A stretch of 64,000 nucleotides of DNA from Arachis hypogaea (Eukaryota; Streptophyta; Magnoliopsida; Fabales; Fabaceae), in assembly GCF_003086295.3 (NCBI RefSeq), contig NC_092039.1, positions 67,041,649-67,105,648 on the forward strand, given 5' to 3'. Of the stretch, positions 44,290 through 55,061 are shown one piece after another. The notes below the pieces were generated by a model, which saw nothing but the letters and a program-made list of their open reading frames with translations, searched no databases and was not told where the DNA came from. A program made the position numbers and the translations under genes. How positions within the stretch are numbered: position 1 is the stretch's first letter; the number at the start of each line of letters is the position of its first letter.

Positions 44290-46378
44290 TGATGGTGTTT
44301 TTGTGGAAAAATGAATTTCCAACACACATATCCAACCGGCAAGTGTACCGGGTCGCATCAAGTAATAATAACTCACAAGAGTGAGGTCGATCCCACAGGG
44401 ATTGATGGATCAAGCAACTTTAGTGGGTGATTAGTTTAGTCAAGCTAACATTTAAGTGAGAATTATGGCAGCAAAATGTAAATAGCAATGAACTTAAAGT
44501 GCAGAATGTAAATAGGCAGGAAGCTTAAAGAACAAGCAATGTAAATTGCAGAAACTTAAATTGCAAGAATTGTAAATTGCAAGAATCTTAAATGACAAGA
44601 AATGTAAATTACATTAAATGTAAAGGGGATTGGGTGCAGGAAATTTAAAGGAAAGCAATAAGCAGCACTTAGACTAATTGCAGAATAATTAAATTGCATA
44701 AAAAGTAAAAGGACTTGGATGCTGGGAATTAAAATTCAACAAGAGAATGTAAGAAGCAATCAAGCAGAAGAGTTACTTGCAATAAATCTTAAACAGAAAG
44801 TAGAATTGCTTGAAGAAGCAAACAGAAATTAAATTCAGTTTAATTGCCAAATGAGATTGAAGATCTCAGGAAATCAAAGAGACTAGAGAACAAGTCTAGA
44901 TCTCAATTCCTTCCTTGATCCAACCAAGAACAATTGCAGAAGGAATGAAGATAAATGAATTGCAGAATTAAAAGAGAAGATGAAGCAGTATGTGAATTTC
45001 AATTATGCAGAAAAAGTAACCAAGAGATCTCAAGGTGAGAATGAAACAGAATTCCTCCAATCTCACTCAAGATTTAAAACAGAAAAGAAAACTAAAGGAG
45101 AGAGCTATCTATTCCTAATGGAGCCGGCCTCCTTTCAAAGATGGAAATGATGCCTTATATAGGCTTTACAAAATAAAATGAAAATGAAATTAAAACAAAT
45201 TACAAAAATGAAAATCCTAAATTACTTGATCCATGTGCCTTTGAGTGATGATTTGGGCTTTGCTTGCTTTGGATTTAAGGAGAAATGGGTTTGGTTGGCC
45301 TTGATTCAATTTGGAGAGGAATTGAATTTAAATGAAAATTTGGTTGAATTTTGGCCCATGTTGCTCCCAGGAGGCTGCCCTGCCCTTATGGAGGGCAGGG
45401 CAGGATTTGGTGCGTTGTGGTGCGGCCTTGGTGCGTGAAATGCTGCCCTGCCCGCGCCAAGGGCAGGGCAGGAAAAGTTGGTGCGCCAGAACGTGCCACG
45501 GTGCTGCCAGAATCAAGAATTGGTGCGCCAGACTCAGAAATTGGTGCGCCAGAAATTTTCCTTGGTGCATGGGATGCTGCCCTGCCCTCGCGGAGGGCAG
45601 GGCAGAAAAATATGATGCTGCCAGGATTGAGTTGCGATGCACGCTGGTGCTGCCAGGAGAGAATTGGTGCGCCAGATTTGTGCACCAATCCAAATGCTGC
45701 CCTGCCCTCGCGGAGGGCAGGGCAGTGTTTTCACTTTGATGTCCCAAGTTCGAACCATGGCCGAAACACACGCTACTTAATTTCCTTGGCTTTCTTGGCA
45801 CCAAAGTAAGGCCTAGTTTCTTGCTTTCTCATGGCCCTTAAAGATGCCTTTTGTTCCTGCCTCAATTTTGTGCCAAATATGGATTTCTATATATCGTTGG
45901 AAAGCTCTGAATGTCAGCTTTCCAACGCAACTGGAAGCACATCAATTGGACGTCTGTAGCTCAAGTTATAGCCCTTTGAAGTAGGCATGGTCATGCTGTG
46001 TGCGGCCAGATTTTAACTTAGCGAAAATTCTTGCTTCCAACCACACTTTGCATCACGATTCTGCCCTGCCCTTGGCAAGGGCAGGGCAGTGTGCGTGCTG
46101 GCTGCTTCCTTCCTTGATTTGGTCATGGGCCACGCTTTTAAAAGCGTGGCCTAAGGCTCCAAAGTGTACCCAACTTCAAAATGTACCCCAAAGCTCTTTT
46201 TTTCTCCTTTTTTTGTGCTTCTTTGCTTCTTTTTCTTCTTATTTCCTACAAGATTTATAAAATTAAAATAACAAGAAAATATATCATTTAAGTACAAAAG
46301 CATTCAATATTTAAGCACAAATCATCAATTTCTTGTATGAAAAGCATAGAAAAATAGGTATATGATGACATGTCATCA
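44290..46378 (-). repeat. 5' LTR of N (2089 bp)
   Basis: Partner of 39102-41209. A TATA-like CCTATATAAGG (minus strand) is at 45153-45163. Long frames on both strands through 45330-45810 run through GC-rich hairpins and are not genes. Confidence 0.95.
45153..45163 (-). promoter_or_regulatory. LTR TATA box (N)
   Basis: CCTATATAAGG on the minus strand. Confidence 0.6.
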
Positions 46379-46383
46379 GAATG

Positions 46384-46769
46384 CATTGGTTGAGGAAGAG
46401 AGGAAAATGTTTGATTCGGAGATTTCAATATCTCCTGACCCCAATGAACCTCTCTCTCTGATCTATCCCTTTCTATTTACATTCTGCAATTTCAATTCAT
46501 GCAATCACCCCCGTCCCTTTTTAATTTCAGCAATTTAGCTTCTTGCTCTTTAATTCATGCAAATTTTACATTCCGCTCATCTAAATCTTGATTCCGCTCA
46601 ACTAGAACATACTTTTAATTCGAATTGCTCATTCAACCAATCCTTGTGGGATTCGACCTCACTCTATTGTGAGTTTTTACTTGACGATAACCAGTGTACT
46701 TGCCGGAAGGAATTTTTGCCGATTGTGCAATTTCCTAAATCGTAGCATATCAAGTTTATGCTAGTATCA
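46384..46769 (+). repeat. 3' LTR of A, last part
   Basis: 386 bases matching 29586-29971, including the U5 block. Followed by CACCT (46770-46774). Confidence 0.95.
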
Positions 46770-46774
46770 CACCT

Positions 46775-49724
46775 CTTTAGAACAAGTGCTAGATGGTCAA
46801 GACAGGAGCTGAATGAGTCTCCAAATACTGAAAAGTCATCCATGAAGATTTCCAGAAATTTTTCCACCATATCAGAGAAAGTAGAGAGCATGCACCATTG
46901 AAAGGTTGCAGGTGCATTGCACAGGCTAAATGGCATCCTTCTGTATGTAAATACTCCAGATGGACATGTGAATGCTGTTTTCTCTTGATCCTGGGGATCT
47001 ACTGCAATCTGGTTGTAACCTGAATAGCCATCCAAAAATCAGTAGTAATCATGACCTGCTAATCTTTCTAGCATCTGGTCTATGAATGGTAAAGGAAAAT
47101 GATCCTTTCTGGTCGCTGTATTGAGTCTTCTGTAGTCGATACACATACGCCAACCTGTAACTATTCTTGTAGGAACCAGTTCATTCTTTTCATTATGAAC
47201 CACTGTCATGCCTCCCTTTTTGGGGACGACTTGGACAGGGCTTACCCAGGGGCTATCAAAAATAGGATAAATAATGCCAGCCTCTAGTAATTTAGTGACC
47301 TCCTTCTGCACCACCTCCTTCATGGCTGGATTCAGCCGCCTCAGTGGTTGAACCACTGGCTTAGCATCACCCTCCAATAGGATCTTGTGCATGCATCTGG
47401 CTGGGCTAATGCCCTTAAGATCACTGATGGACCACCCAAGAGCTGTCTTGTGTGTCCTTAGCACTTGAATTAGTGCTTCCTCTTCCTGTGGCTCTAAGGT
47501 AGAGGTTATGATTACAGGGAAGGTATCACCTTCTCCCAGAAATGCATATTTCAGGGATGGTGGTAATGGTTTGAGCTCGGGTTTGGGAGATTTTTCCTCT
47601 TCCTGAGGGATTTTCAGAGGTTTTATTATTCTCTCTGGTTCCTCCAGATCAGGCTGAGTATCTTTAAAGATATCATCTAGCTTTGATTCGAGGCTCTCAG
47701 TCATATTGACCTCTTTTACCAGAGAGTCAATAATATCAATGCTTATGCAGTTGTCTGGGGTGTCTGACAACATTCAACTTAAACTCATTCTCATTGACTC
47801 TTAGGGTTAATTCCCCTTTTTGGACGTCAATGAGGGTTTGTCCAGTTTTTAGGAAAGGTCTTCCTAGAATGAGAGTTGCACTTTTGTGCTCCTCCATTTC
47901 CAGCACCACAAAGTCAATGGGAAAGGCAAATGGCCCAACCTTGACAATCATGTCATGAATCACGCCTGATTGGTATTTAATGGAGCCATCAGCAAGTTGG
48001 AGACATATCTGGGTTGGTTTGACTTCTTCAGTCAAACCAAGCTTTCTGATAGTAGATGCAGGTATTAGGTTGATACTTGCCTCAAGGTCACATAGAGCTT
48101 GCTTGGTACAAGTACCCTGTAATGTGGATGGTATTATCAAGCTTCCGGGATCTTTAAGCTTTTCTGAGAAGCTTTTCAGAATGACTGCACTGCATTCTTC
48201 AGTGAGAAAAACTTTTTCAGTTTCTCTCCAGTCCTTCTTATGAGTTAAGATTTCTTTCATGAACTTAACATAAGAGGGTATTTGCTCAAGTGCCTCTACA
48301 AATGAAATCTTTATTTCAAGACTCCTGAGATAGTCTGCAAAGCGGGCAAATTGCTTATCCTGTTCTGCTTGGCAAAGTTTCTAAGGATAAGGCATTTTGG
48401 CTTTGTATTCCTCAACCTTAGTTGCTGCAGGTTTATTACCTACAGATGTGGGTTGAGAAGCCTTTTTAGAGGGGTTGCTATCAGCACTTGTATGTGTCTG
48501 ATCTCCCACTGGCGTTTGAATGCCAGGGGTGGAAGCTAGAGTGGTGTTAGACGCCAACTCCTTACCTGTTTCTGGTGTCTGAACGCCAGAACTGTGCTTA
48601 CTTTGGGTGTTCAACGCCAATTCCTTGCTTGTTTCTGGCGTTGAATGCCAGGACTGAGCATGGGTTGGGCGTTCAACGCCAGCTCTCCACCCCTTTTCTG
48701 GCGTTTGAGCGCCAGAATTATTCCTCTCTGGGCTCTGACTGTCCTCAGAGGGATTTTGGATAGCAGTTTGTTCATTTCTTGGCTTCCTGCTTCCTTGAAG
48801 TGAGGTATTTAATGTTTTTCCACTTCTTAATTGAGCTGCTTGGCACTCTTCTGTTATTTATTTTGACAATTACTGTTCTGTTTGCTTCAACTGTACTTCC
48901 ATATTCATATTAGCCATTCTTGTTTCTTGTAATATCTCATTGAATTCAGCTAGCTATTTTCTTAGAAAATCTAATTGCTTATTGAATTCAGTAACTTGCT
49001 CTACAGAACTTAGTCCAGCAGTTACTGTTTTAGCCTCTTCTTTCATGGAAGGTTCACTGTTTAGATACAGATGCTGATTTCTGGCAACTGTATCAATGAG
49101 CTCTTGAGCTTCTTCTATTGTCTTTCTCATATGTATAGATCCACCAGATGAGTGGTCTAGAGAAATCTGAGCTTTCTCTGTAAGCCCATAATAAAAGATG
49201 TCTAACTTCACCCACTCTGAAAATACTTCTGAGGGGCATTTTCTTAGCATCTCTCTGTATCTTTCCCAGGCATCATAAAGGGATTCATTATCTCATTGTT
49301 TGAAGCCTTGGATGCTCAGCCTTAGCTGTGTCATCCGTTTTGGAGGAAAATAGTGATTCAGGAATTTTTCTAACAGCTGTTTCCATGTCTTTATGCTGTC
49401 CTTAGGTTGGTTATTTAACCACCTCTTAGCTTGGTCTTTTACAGCAAATGAAAACAGTAATAATCTGTAAACATCATGATCTACTTCCTTATCATGTACT
49501 GTGTCAGCAATTTGTAAAAACTGTGCCAGAAACTCTGTAGGTTCTTCCTGTGGAAGACCGAAATACTGGCAACTTTACTGTACCATAATAATGAGCTGAG
49601 GATTCAACTTAAAACTACTGACTCCGATAGAGGGTATACAGATACTACTCCCATATGAAGCAGTAGTGGGGTTAGCATATGACTCCAGAGTCCTTCTGGA
49701 CTGTTCATTTCCACTTAGGTCCAT
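46775..49724 (-). pseudogene. gag, protease and RT 5' half of E3
   Basis: From ATG 49724: gag with RWLNNQPKDSIKTWKQL and ESLYDAWERYREML, several stops (near 49575, 49293, 48953, 48870). A linker follows that contains GGCGTT palindromes translated in frame (48505-48715). The protease has CDLEAS in place of CDLGAS near 48090, a likely inactivating Gly-to-Glu change, and ILGRPFLKTG. A frame change near 47760 leads to the RT with WVSPVQVVPKKGG and MCIDYRRLNTAT. TGA at 47039-47041 replaces a Trp codon. RT goes on to [12 protein letters not shown] and stops where A inserted; it continues at 27685. Confidence 0.85.
48505..48715. repeat. GGCGTT palindromes inside the E3 gag-protease linker
   Basis: Six units of CTGGCGTT..AACGCCAG type within coding sequence, giving protein repeats such as GVQTPETGKELA and related forms. 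Confidence 0.8.
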
Positions 49725-50747
49725 GATCAAGAAAGGGAGATAATTTTGATTTATTTTATTTATTTTATTATATAAAAAAATTATTTTCGAAATAATAAAA
49801 TAAAATAAAATAAAATAAAATAAAATAAAATAAAAATAAAAAGAAAAATTTGAAAATGTTTTGTGAAGATTTTCGAAAAAAATGAGGAGAGAGAAAGTGG
49901 TTATGATATTTTTGAAAAAGATATAATTTAAAAAATTTTGACCAAGTCAACCCAAGTAATACGAAAATTATGAGAAATTAAAGGAGAAGGTATTTTTTTT
50001 TTGAATTTTACTATGAAAGAGAGAAACACACAAAAGACACAAGACCTAAAATTTTTTGATCTAATGCTCCTTGTTTTCGAACATTTTGGAGGGAAAACAC
50101 CAAGGAACACCAAACTTAAAAATTTTAAGATCAAAACACAAGGAAGACTCAAGAACACTTTCAAGAATCACAAGAACAACAAGAACAAAAGAAAGAACAC
50201 CAAACTTAAAATTTTTAGAAAACCAAAATAAATTTTCGTAAATTAAAGAAAATTAACAAGAAAACACCAAACTTAAAGTTTGGCACAAGATTCAATCAAA
50301 GAAAATTATTTTTGGAAAAGATTTTAAAAAGAAGATACCCAATCACCAAGAACATAAACTAACGGTCTAGCCAATTGAGCTATAAATGTAATGTGTTTTA
50401 AAGAGGTATTTTTTTAATAAATAAAAATAATTTTTTTTTTGAAAACTAATATTTTAAAATTGCATAAGGAAACATGAAAAATACAGAAAATAGGAAAAAC
50501 CAAAGATCAAACAAGAAAAATTGACAAGAACAGTTTGAAGATCAAGGAAAAATAAAGAACATGCAATTGACACCAAACATAAAACAAGACACTAAACTCA
50601 CGAAAAAAATAAAAATTAATAAAGAAAAATAATATTTTTGAAAAATTTTTTTAGGAGGGATAATAAAAGATGCAATTCTAGTAAAAAAGATAAATTTTTC
50701 CTAATCTAAGCAACAAGATTCACCGTCAGTTGTTCAAACTCAAACAA
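49725..50747 (-). other. Leader of E3
   Basis: AT-rich leader. Includes an AAAAT pentanucleotide repeat at 49788-49845, at least four ACACCAAACTT copies (sense-strand AAGTTTGGTGT; 50098-50275), and an A-box-like TAGCTCAATTGG on the minus strand near 50370-50385. Confidence 0.6.
49788..49845. repeat. (AAAAT)n microsatellite
   Basis: About ten repeats of AAAAT, partly imperfect at both ends. Confidence 0.85.
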
Positions 50748-50765
50748 TCCCTGGCAACAGTGCCA
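50748..50765 (-). promoter_or_regulatory. Primer-binding site, tRNA-Asp, decayed (E3)
   Basis: Minus strand TGGCACTGTTGCCAGGGA, three mismatches to the tRNA-Asp complement. Confidence 0.85.
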
Positions 50766-50771
50766 AAAACT

Positions 50772-52333
50772 TGGTGCACGAAATTGTGTATGCCAATATT
50801 AATGGACTATTTCTCACAGCTTCGCACAACTACCCAGCAAGTGCACTGGGTCGTCCAAGTAATACCTTACGTGAGTAAGGGTCGAATCCCACGGAGATTG
50901 TTGGTTTGAAGCAAGCTATGGTTATCTTATTAATCTTAGTCAGGATACCAATATGATTCTTTAGCCTCAATTGTAAAAGATAAATAAAAGGGTGTAAAAG
51001 GAGTAATTGTTACGCAGTAATGGAGAATATGTTGGAGTTTTGGAGATGCTTTGTCTTCTGAATTCCTGCAACATAATGCTTTCTCACTTTCATAAATGCA
51101 AGGTTCCTTCCATGGCAAGCTGTATGTAGGGTATCACTGTTATTAATGGCTACTTCCCATCCTCTCAGTGAAAATGGTCCAAATGCTCTGTCACAGCACG
51201 GCTAATCATCTGTCGGTTCTCGATCACGTCGGAATAAGATCCATTGATCCTTTTGCGTCTGTCACTACGCCCAACACTCGCGAGTTTTAAGCTCGTCACA
51301 GTCATCCAATCCCAGAATCCTACTCGGAATAACACAGACAAGGTTTAGACTTTCCGGATTCTCAAGGATGCTGCCAACAGATTCTAGCTTATACCACGAA
51401 GATTCTGATTAAGGAATCTAATAGATACTCAATCAATCCAATGTAGAACGGAGGTGGTTGTCAGGCACACGTTCATGGATTGAGGAAGGTGATGAGTGTC
51501 ACAGATCATCACCTTCTTCATAGTGAAGCGTGAATGAACATCTTAGATAGGAACAAGCGTGTTTGAATGGAAAACAGAAATAATTGCATCAATTCATTGA
51601 GATGTTGTAGAGCTCCTCACCCCCCAACAATGGAGTTTAGAGATTCATGCCATCAAAAAGTATAAAATTCAGATCTAAAAATGTCATTAGATGTAAAATA
51701 AGTCTCTAAAAGTTGTTTAAATAGTAAACTAGTACCCTAGGTTTATAGAAAATGAGTAAACTAAGATGGATAGTGTAGAAATCCACTTCTGGGGCCCACT
51801 TGGTGTGTGCTAGGGCTGAGACTTAAGATTCTCACGTGCCTGGACTGTTTCTGGAGTCGAACGCCATGTTGTAACCTGTTTCTGGCGTTGAACTCCAACT
51901 TGCAACCTGTTTCTGGCGCTGAACGCCAGACTGCAACATGGAACTGGCGTTGAACGCCAGTTTACATTGTCTATCTTCATGAAAAGTATAGACTATTATA
52001 TATTGCTGGAAAGTACTGGATGTCTACTTTCCAACTCAATTGAGATCGCGCCAATTGAACTTCTGAAGCTCCAAAAAATCTATTCCGAGTGCAGGGAGGT
52101 CAGAATCCAACAGCATTCGCAGTCCTTTTTCTGCTTGAATTAGATTTTTGCTCAGCTCCCTCAATTTCAGCCAGAAAATACCTAAAATCACAGAAAAACA
52201 CACAAACTCATTGTAAAGTCTAGAAATATGAATTTTGCCTAAAAACTAATAAAAATATACTAAAACGTAGCTATAACCTACTAAAAACTACCTAAAAACA
52301 ATGCCAAAAAGCGTATAAATTATCCGCTCATCA
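50772..52333 (-). repeat. 5' LTR of E3 (1562 bp)
   Basis: Partner of 23032-24573. Palindromes at 51860-51963. A weak TATTTAAA (minus strand) at 51717-51724 may be the TATA box. Confidence 0.92.
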
Positions 52334-52338
52334 GCTAC

Positions 52339-52923
52339 CAAGAGAAAGAGGTTGAAATTGAGGAAGCTTACGAAGAGATTGAAGAATTCAAGGAAGAGCA
52401 CAAGGGAGTGGAGCTTGCAAGTTCATTAGAAACACCTCTCCCAAGGCCATCATCCTTCACAACATTCAAGTGGGTAAAATTCATATCCCTTAGCTTTCTA
52501 ATTCCACTTGAATATGGGCTACTGGAGACGGATGGTCAACTTAGAGCTCTTTGTGGTATTAAGAGTAAGAGGAAGATTGTCAGTGGTAAGAATTGTCCTG
52601 CAAGGTTCATTATGGTTGGAAGCTTTAAGTTTAAACACAAAGGTTGGTGTAGAGCTCAATTGAATGGGTCTAGGAAGTTGTTTGGACTCTTCAGTGAGAA
52701 TTCTAAGGCTAAACCACCTGGATGGAATCATGATAATCAACTTGAAAACGGGTGTAGAAATAAGATTTGGGATCCGGGAATATATAAGGATCAATTTTGG
52801 GAGCACAAAGCTTGTGGAGAACTTCATCAATGCTTGGTGAATTTATTTGGAGATGTTGAAGCTTATTTGAAGTCCAAGCGCTGGTGGCAATTTCAAGATA
52901 AGTTCAAGTACAAGCCACCATGA
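52339..52923 (+). pseudogene. P orphan gene, last part
   Basis: 194 open codons that follow in phase from the frame ending at 23031. The start is acidic (Glu/Lys-rich, EIEEAYEEIEEF). Then comes a distinct, basic, Trp/Gly/Lys-rich C-terminal region (about 52460-52923) with PARFIMVGSFKFKHKGW, PPGWNHDNQ and WWQFQDKFKYKPP. This region has no stop, so it is better preserved than the N-terminal half. I do not recognise it; it has no retroviral motif. Function unknown. Confidence 0.7.
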
Positions 52924-53381
52924 CAAGGAACTCGCCAAATGTCCAACTTAAGGACTTTAACTAAAGGTGCTAGGTGGGAGACAACCTAGCATGGTATGAT
53001 TGTTCCTTTTTCAGTTTTAATTCTAGTCTGTTTTGTTTGTTTTTGAGTTTTGATTTGACCTGGAATCATGCATAACATTCATATTAGCATTGCATTCTGC
53101 ATACTGCATTATTACAAAAAAAATGGCACGTGATGCGACGGCATCGCCAACGCGTCCGTGTCATATGTGCCTCAAGGAAGAAAAGAAACTTCACAGAAAG
53201 TCATGTGAAAGCGTGGCTGGAGGCGTGCCTTTGGCACAAATGGAGCCACGCGACCGCGTCGCTGACGCATTCGCGTCATTTGCGAAAAATGCCTCCCACG
53301 CGTCCGCGTCACCCACGCGAATGCGTGACCTTAAAATCAGCATAAAAAAGGGTGTATGGCAGCAAGTTGTGATGGAGTGGG
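52924..53381 (+). other. Non-coding region of P after the orphan gene
   Basis: A hairpin GCTAGGT-GGGAGACA-ACCTAGC (about 52970-52991) sits where other elements have TTGGGAGGCAACCCAA. Then AT-rich text and, at 53131-53330, decayed CACGCG..CGCGTC palindromes. Confidence 0.6.
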
Positions 53382-55037
53382 TGATGAGCGGATAATTTAT
53401 ACGCTTTTTGGCATTGTTTTTAGTATGTTTTTAGTATGTTTTAGTTAGTTTTTATTATATTTTTTATTAATTTTTATTTAAAATTCACTTTTCTGGACTT
53501 TACTATGAGTTTGTGTGTTTTTCTGTGATTTTAGGTATTTTCTGGCTGAAATTGAGGGACCTGAGCAAAAATCTGATTCAGAGGCTGAAAAAGGACTGCA
53601 GATGCTGTTGGATTCTGACCTCCCTGCACTCAAAGTGGATTTTTTGGAGCTACAGAGACCCAATTGGCCCGCTCTCAATTTCGTTGGAAAGTACACATCC
53701 TGGGATTTCCTGCAATATATAATAGTCCATACTTTGCCCGAGATTTGATGGCCCAAACCGGCGTTCCAAATCAGCTCAAGAATTTTGGCGTTAAACGCCG
53801 GAACTGGCACAAGAATGGGAGTTAAACGCCCAAACTGGCACAAAAGCTGGCGTTTAACTACAAGAAAAGTCTCTACACATGAAAGCTTCAATGCTCAGCC
53901 CAGGCACACACCAAGTGGGCCCGGAAGTGGATTTTTATGTCATTTACTCATCTTTGTAAACCCTAAGCTACTAGTTCTCTACAAATAGGACCGTTTGCTA
54001 TTGTATTAGACATCTTTTGATCACTTTAGATCTTAGAATCATCTTTGGACGTCTAGTTCTTAGATTATGGGAGGCTGGCCATTCGGCCAAGCATAGACCT
54101 TGTTCTTATGTATTTTCAACGGTGGAGTTTCTACACACCATAGATTAAGGTGTAGAGCTCTGCTGTACCTCGAGTATTAATGCAATTACTATTGTTTTTC
54201 TATTCAATTCAGCTTATTCTTATTCTAAGATATCACTTGTTCCTCAACTTGATGAATGTGATGATCCGTGACACTCATCATCATTCTCACCTATGAACGT
54301 GTGCCTGACAACTACCTCCGTTCTACCTTAGATTGAGTAGATATCTCTTGGATTCCTTAATCAGAATCTTCGTGGTATAAGCTAGAATTGATGGCGGCAT
54401 TCTTGAGAATCCAGAAGGTCTAAACCTTGTCTGTGGTATTCTGAGTAGGATTCAAGGATTGAATGACTGTGATGAGCTTCAAACTCGTGATTGTGGGGCG
54501 TTAGTGACAGACGCAAAAGAATCACTGGATTCTATTTCCGACATGATCGAGAACCGACAGATGAATAGCCTTGCTGTGACAGAGCGCGTTGAACATTTTC
54601 ACTGAGAGGACGGGACTGTAGCCATTGACACCGGTGATGCCCAACACACAGTTTTCCGTGGAAAGGAGTAAGAATGATTGGATGAAGACAGTAGGAAAGC
54701 AGAGAGACCGAAGGGACAAAGCATCTCCATACGCTTATCTGAAATTCTCACCAATGAATTACATAAGTATCTCTATCTTTATTTTATGTTTTATTCTTCT
54801 TTTAATCATTAATCCTCCATAACCATTTGAATCTGCCTGACTGAGATTTACAAGATGACCATAGCTTGCTTCATACCAACAATCTCCATGGGATCGACCC
54901 TTACTCGTGTAAGGTTTATTACTTGGACGACCCAGTGCACTTGCTGGTTAGTTGTGTGAAGTTATGATAAAGAGTTGAAATTACAATTGAGCGTACCATG
55001 TTGATGGCGCCATTGATGGTCACAATTTCATGCACCA
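53382..55037 (+). repeat. 5' LTR of G (1656 bp)
   Basis: Starts TGATGAGCGGATAATTTATA and ends ATGCACCA. GGCGTT/AACGCC motifs at 53759-53860. The TATA position reads CTACAAATAGGA (53976-53987), a decayed form of the E0 box. U5 block at 54885-54955. Confidence 0.88.
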
Positions 55038-55043
55038 AGTTTT

Positions 55044-55061
55044 TGGCGCCGTTGTCGGGGA
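55044..55061 (+). promoter_or_regulatory. Primer-binding site, tRNA-Asp (G)
   Basis: TGGCGCCGTTGTCGGGGA, one mismatch, six bases after the LTR. A second copy lies at 55145-55162. Confidence 0.85.

Larger units (their letters stand above)
39102..46378 (-). mobile_element. N: complete non-autonomous LTR element without gag or pol, 7.3 kb
   Basis: Minus strand: 5' LTR 44290-46378 (2089 bp), primer site, orphan gene 44089-43016, post-gene hairpin, 3' non-coding region, 3' LTR 39102-41209 (2108 bp). LTR ends TGATGACATG...ACACCATCA. By eye the LTRs differ at about 15 bases (0.7%) plus a 20-base tandem copy in one of them. It has no Gag, protease, RT or integrase, yet it has moved recently, so it depends on another element. 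It is the youngest layer of the nest. Confidence 0.95.
27686..46769 (+). mobile_element. A: near-intact gag-pol LTR retrotransposon, split by N
   Basis: 5' LTR 27686-29971 (2286 bp), primer site, gag-protease-RT-RNase H-integrase (30254-35659), non-coding 3' region, 3' LTR 37202-39101 plus 46384-46769. Once N and one GAATG copy are removed, the 3' LTR is also exactly 2286 bp. The LTRs differ at well under 1% by eye. Without N the element is 11.8 kb. It has the Athila-type order and lacks a recognisable env-like gene. It is the only element in the window coding for all replication enzymes, though one stop codon breaks it. Confidence 0.95.
23032..52333 (-). mobile_element. E3: decayed gag-pol LTR retrotransposon split by A
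   Basis: On the minus strand: 5' LTR 50772-52333, primer site, leader, gag, protease, RT (cut by A at 27686-46769), RNase H, an integrase deletion, post-gene hairpin, palindromes, ORF2 relic with a tRNA-Cys piece, 3' LTR 23032-24573. The two LTRs (1542 and 1562 bp) differ by several percent by eye, more than those of A, N and E1, which agrees with E3 being the older host of the nest. Without the insertions E3 is about 10.2 kb. Confidence 0.92.
52334..53381 (+). mobile_element. P: continuation after E3
   Basis: Begins with the second GCTAC copy. Contains the end of the orphan gene, a post-gene hairpin variant and an ACGCG palindrome cluster (53131-53330). G interrupts P at 53381. The P 3' LTR is not in the window. 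Confidence 0.82.
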
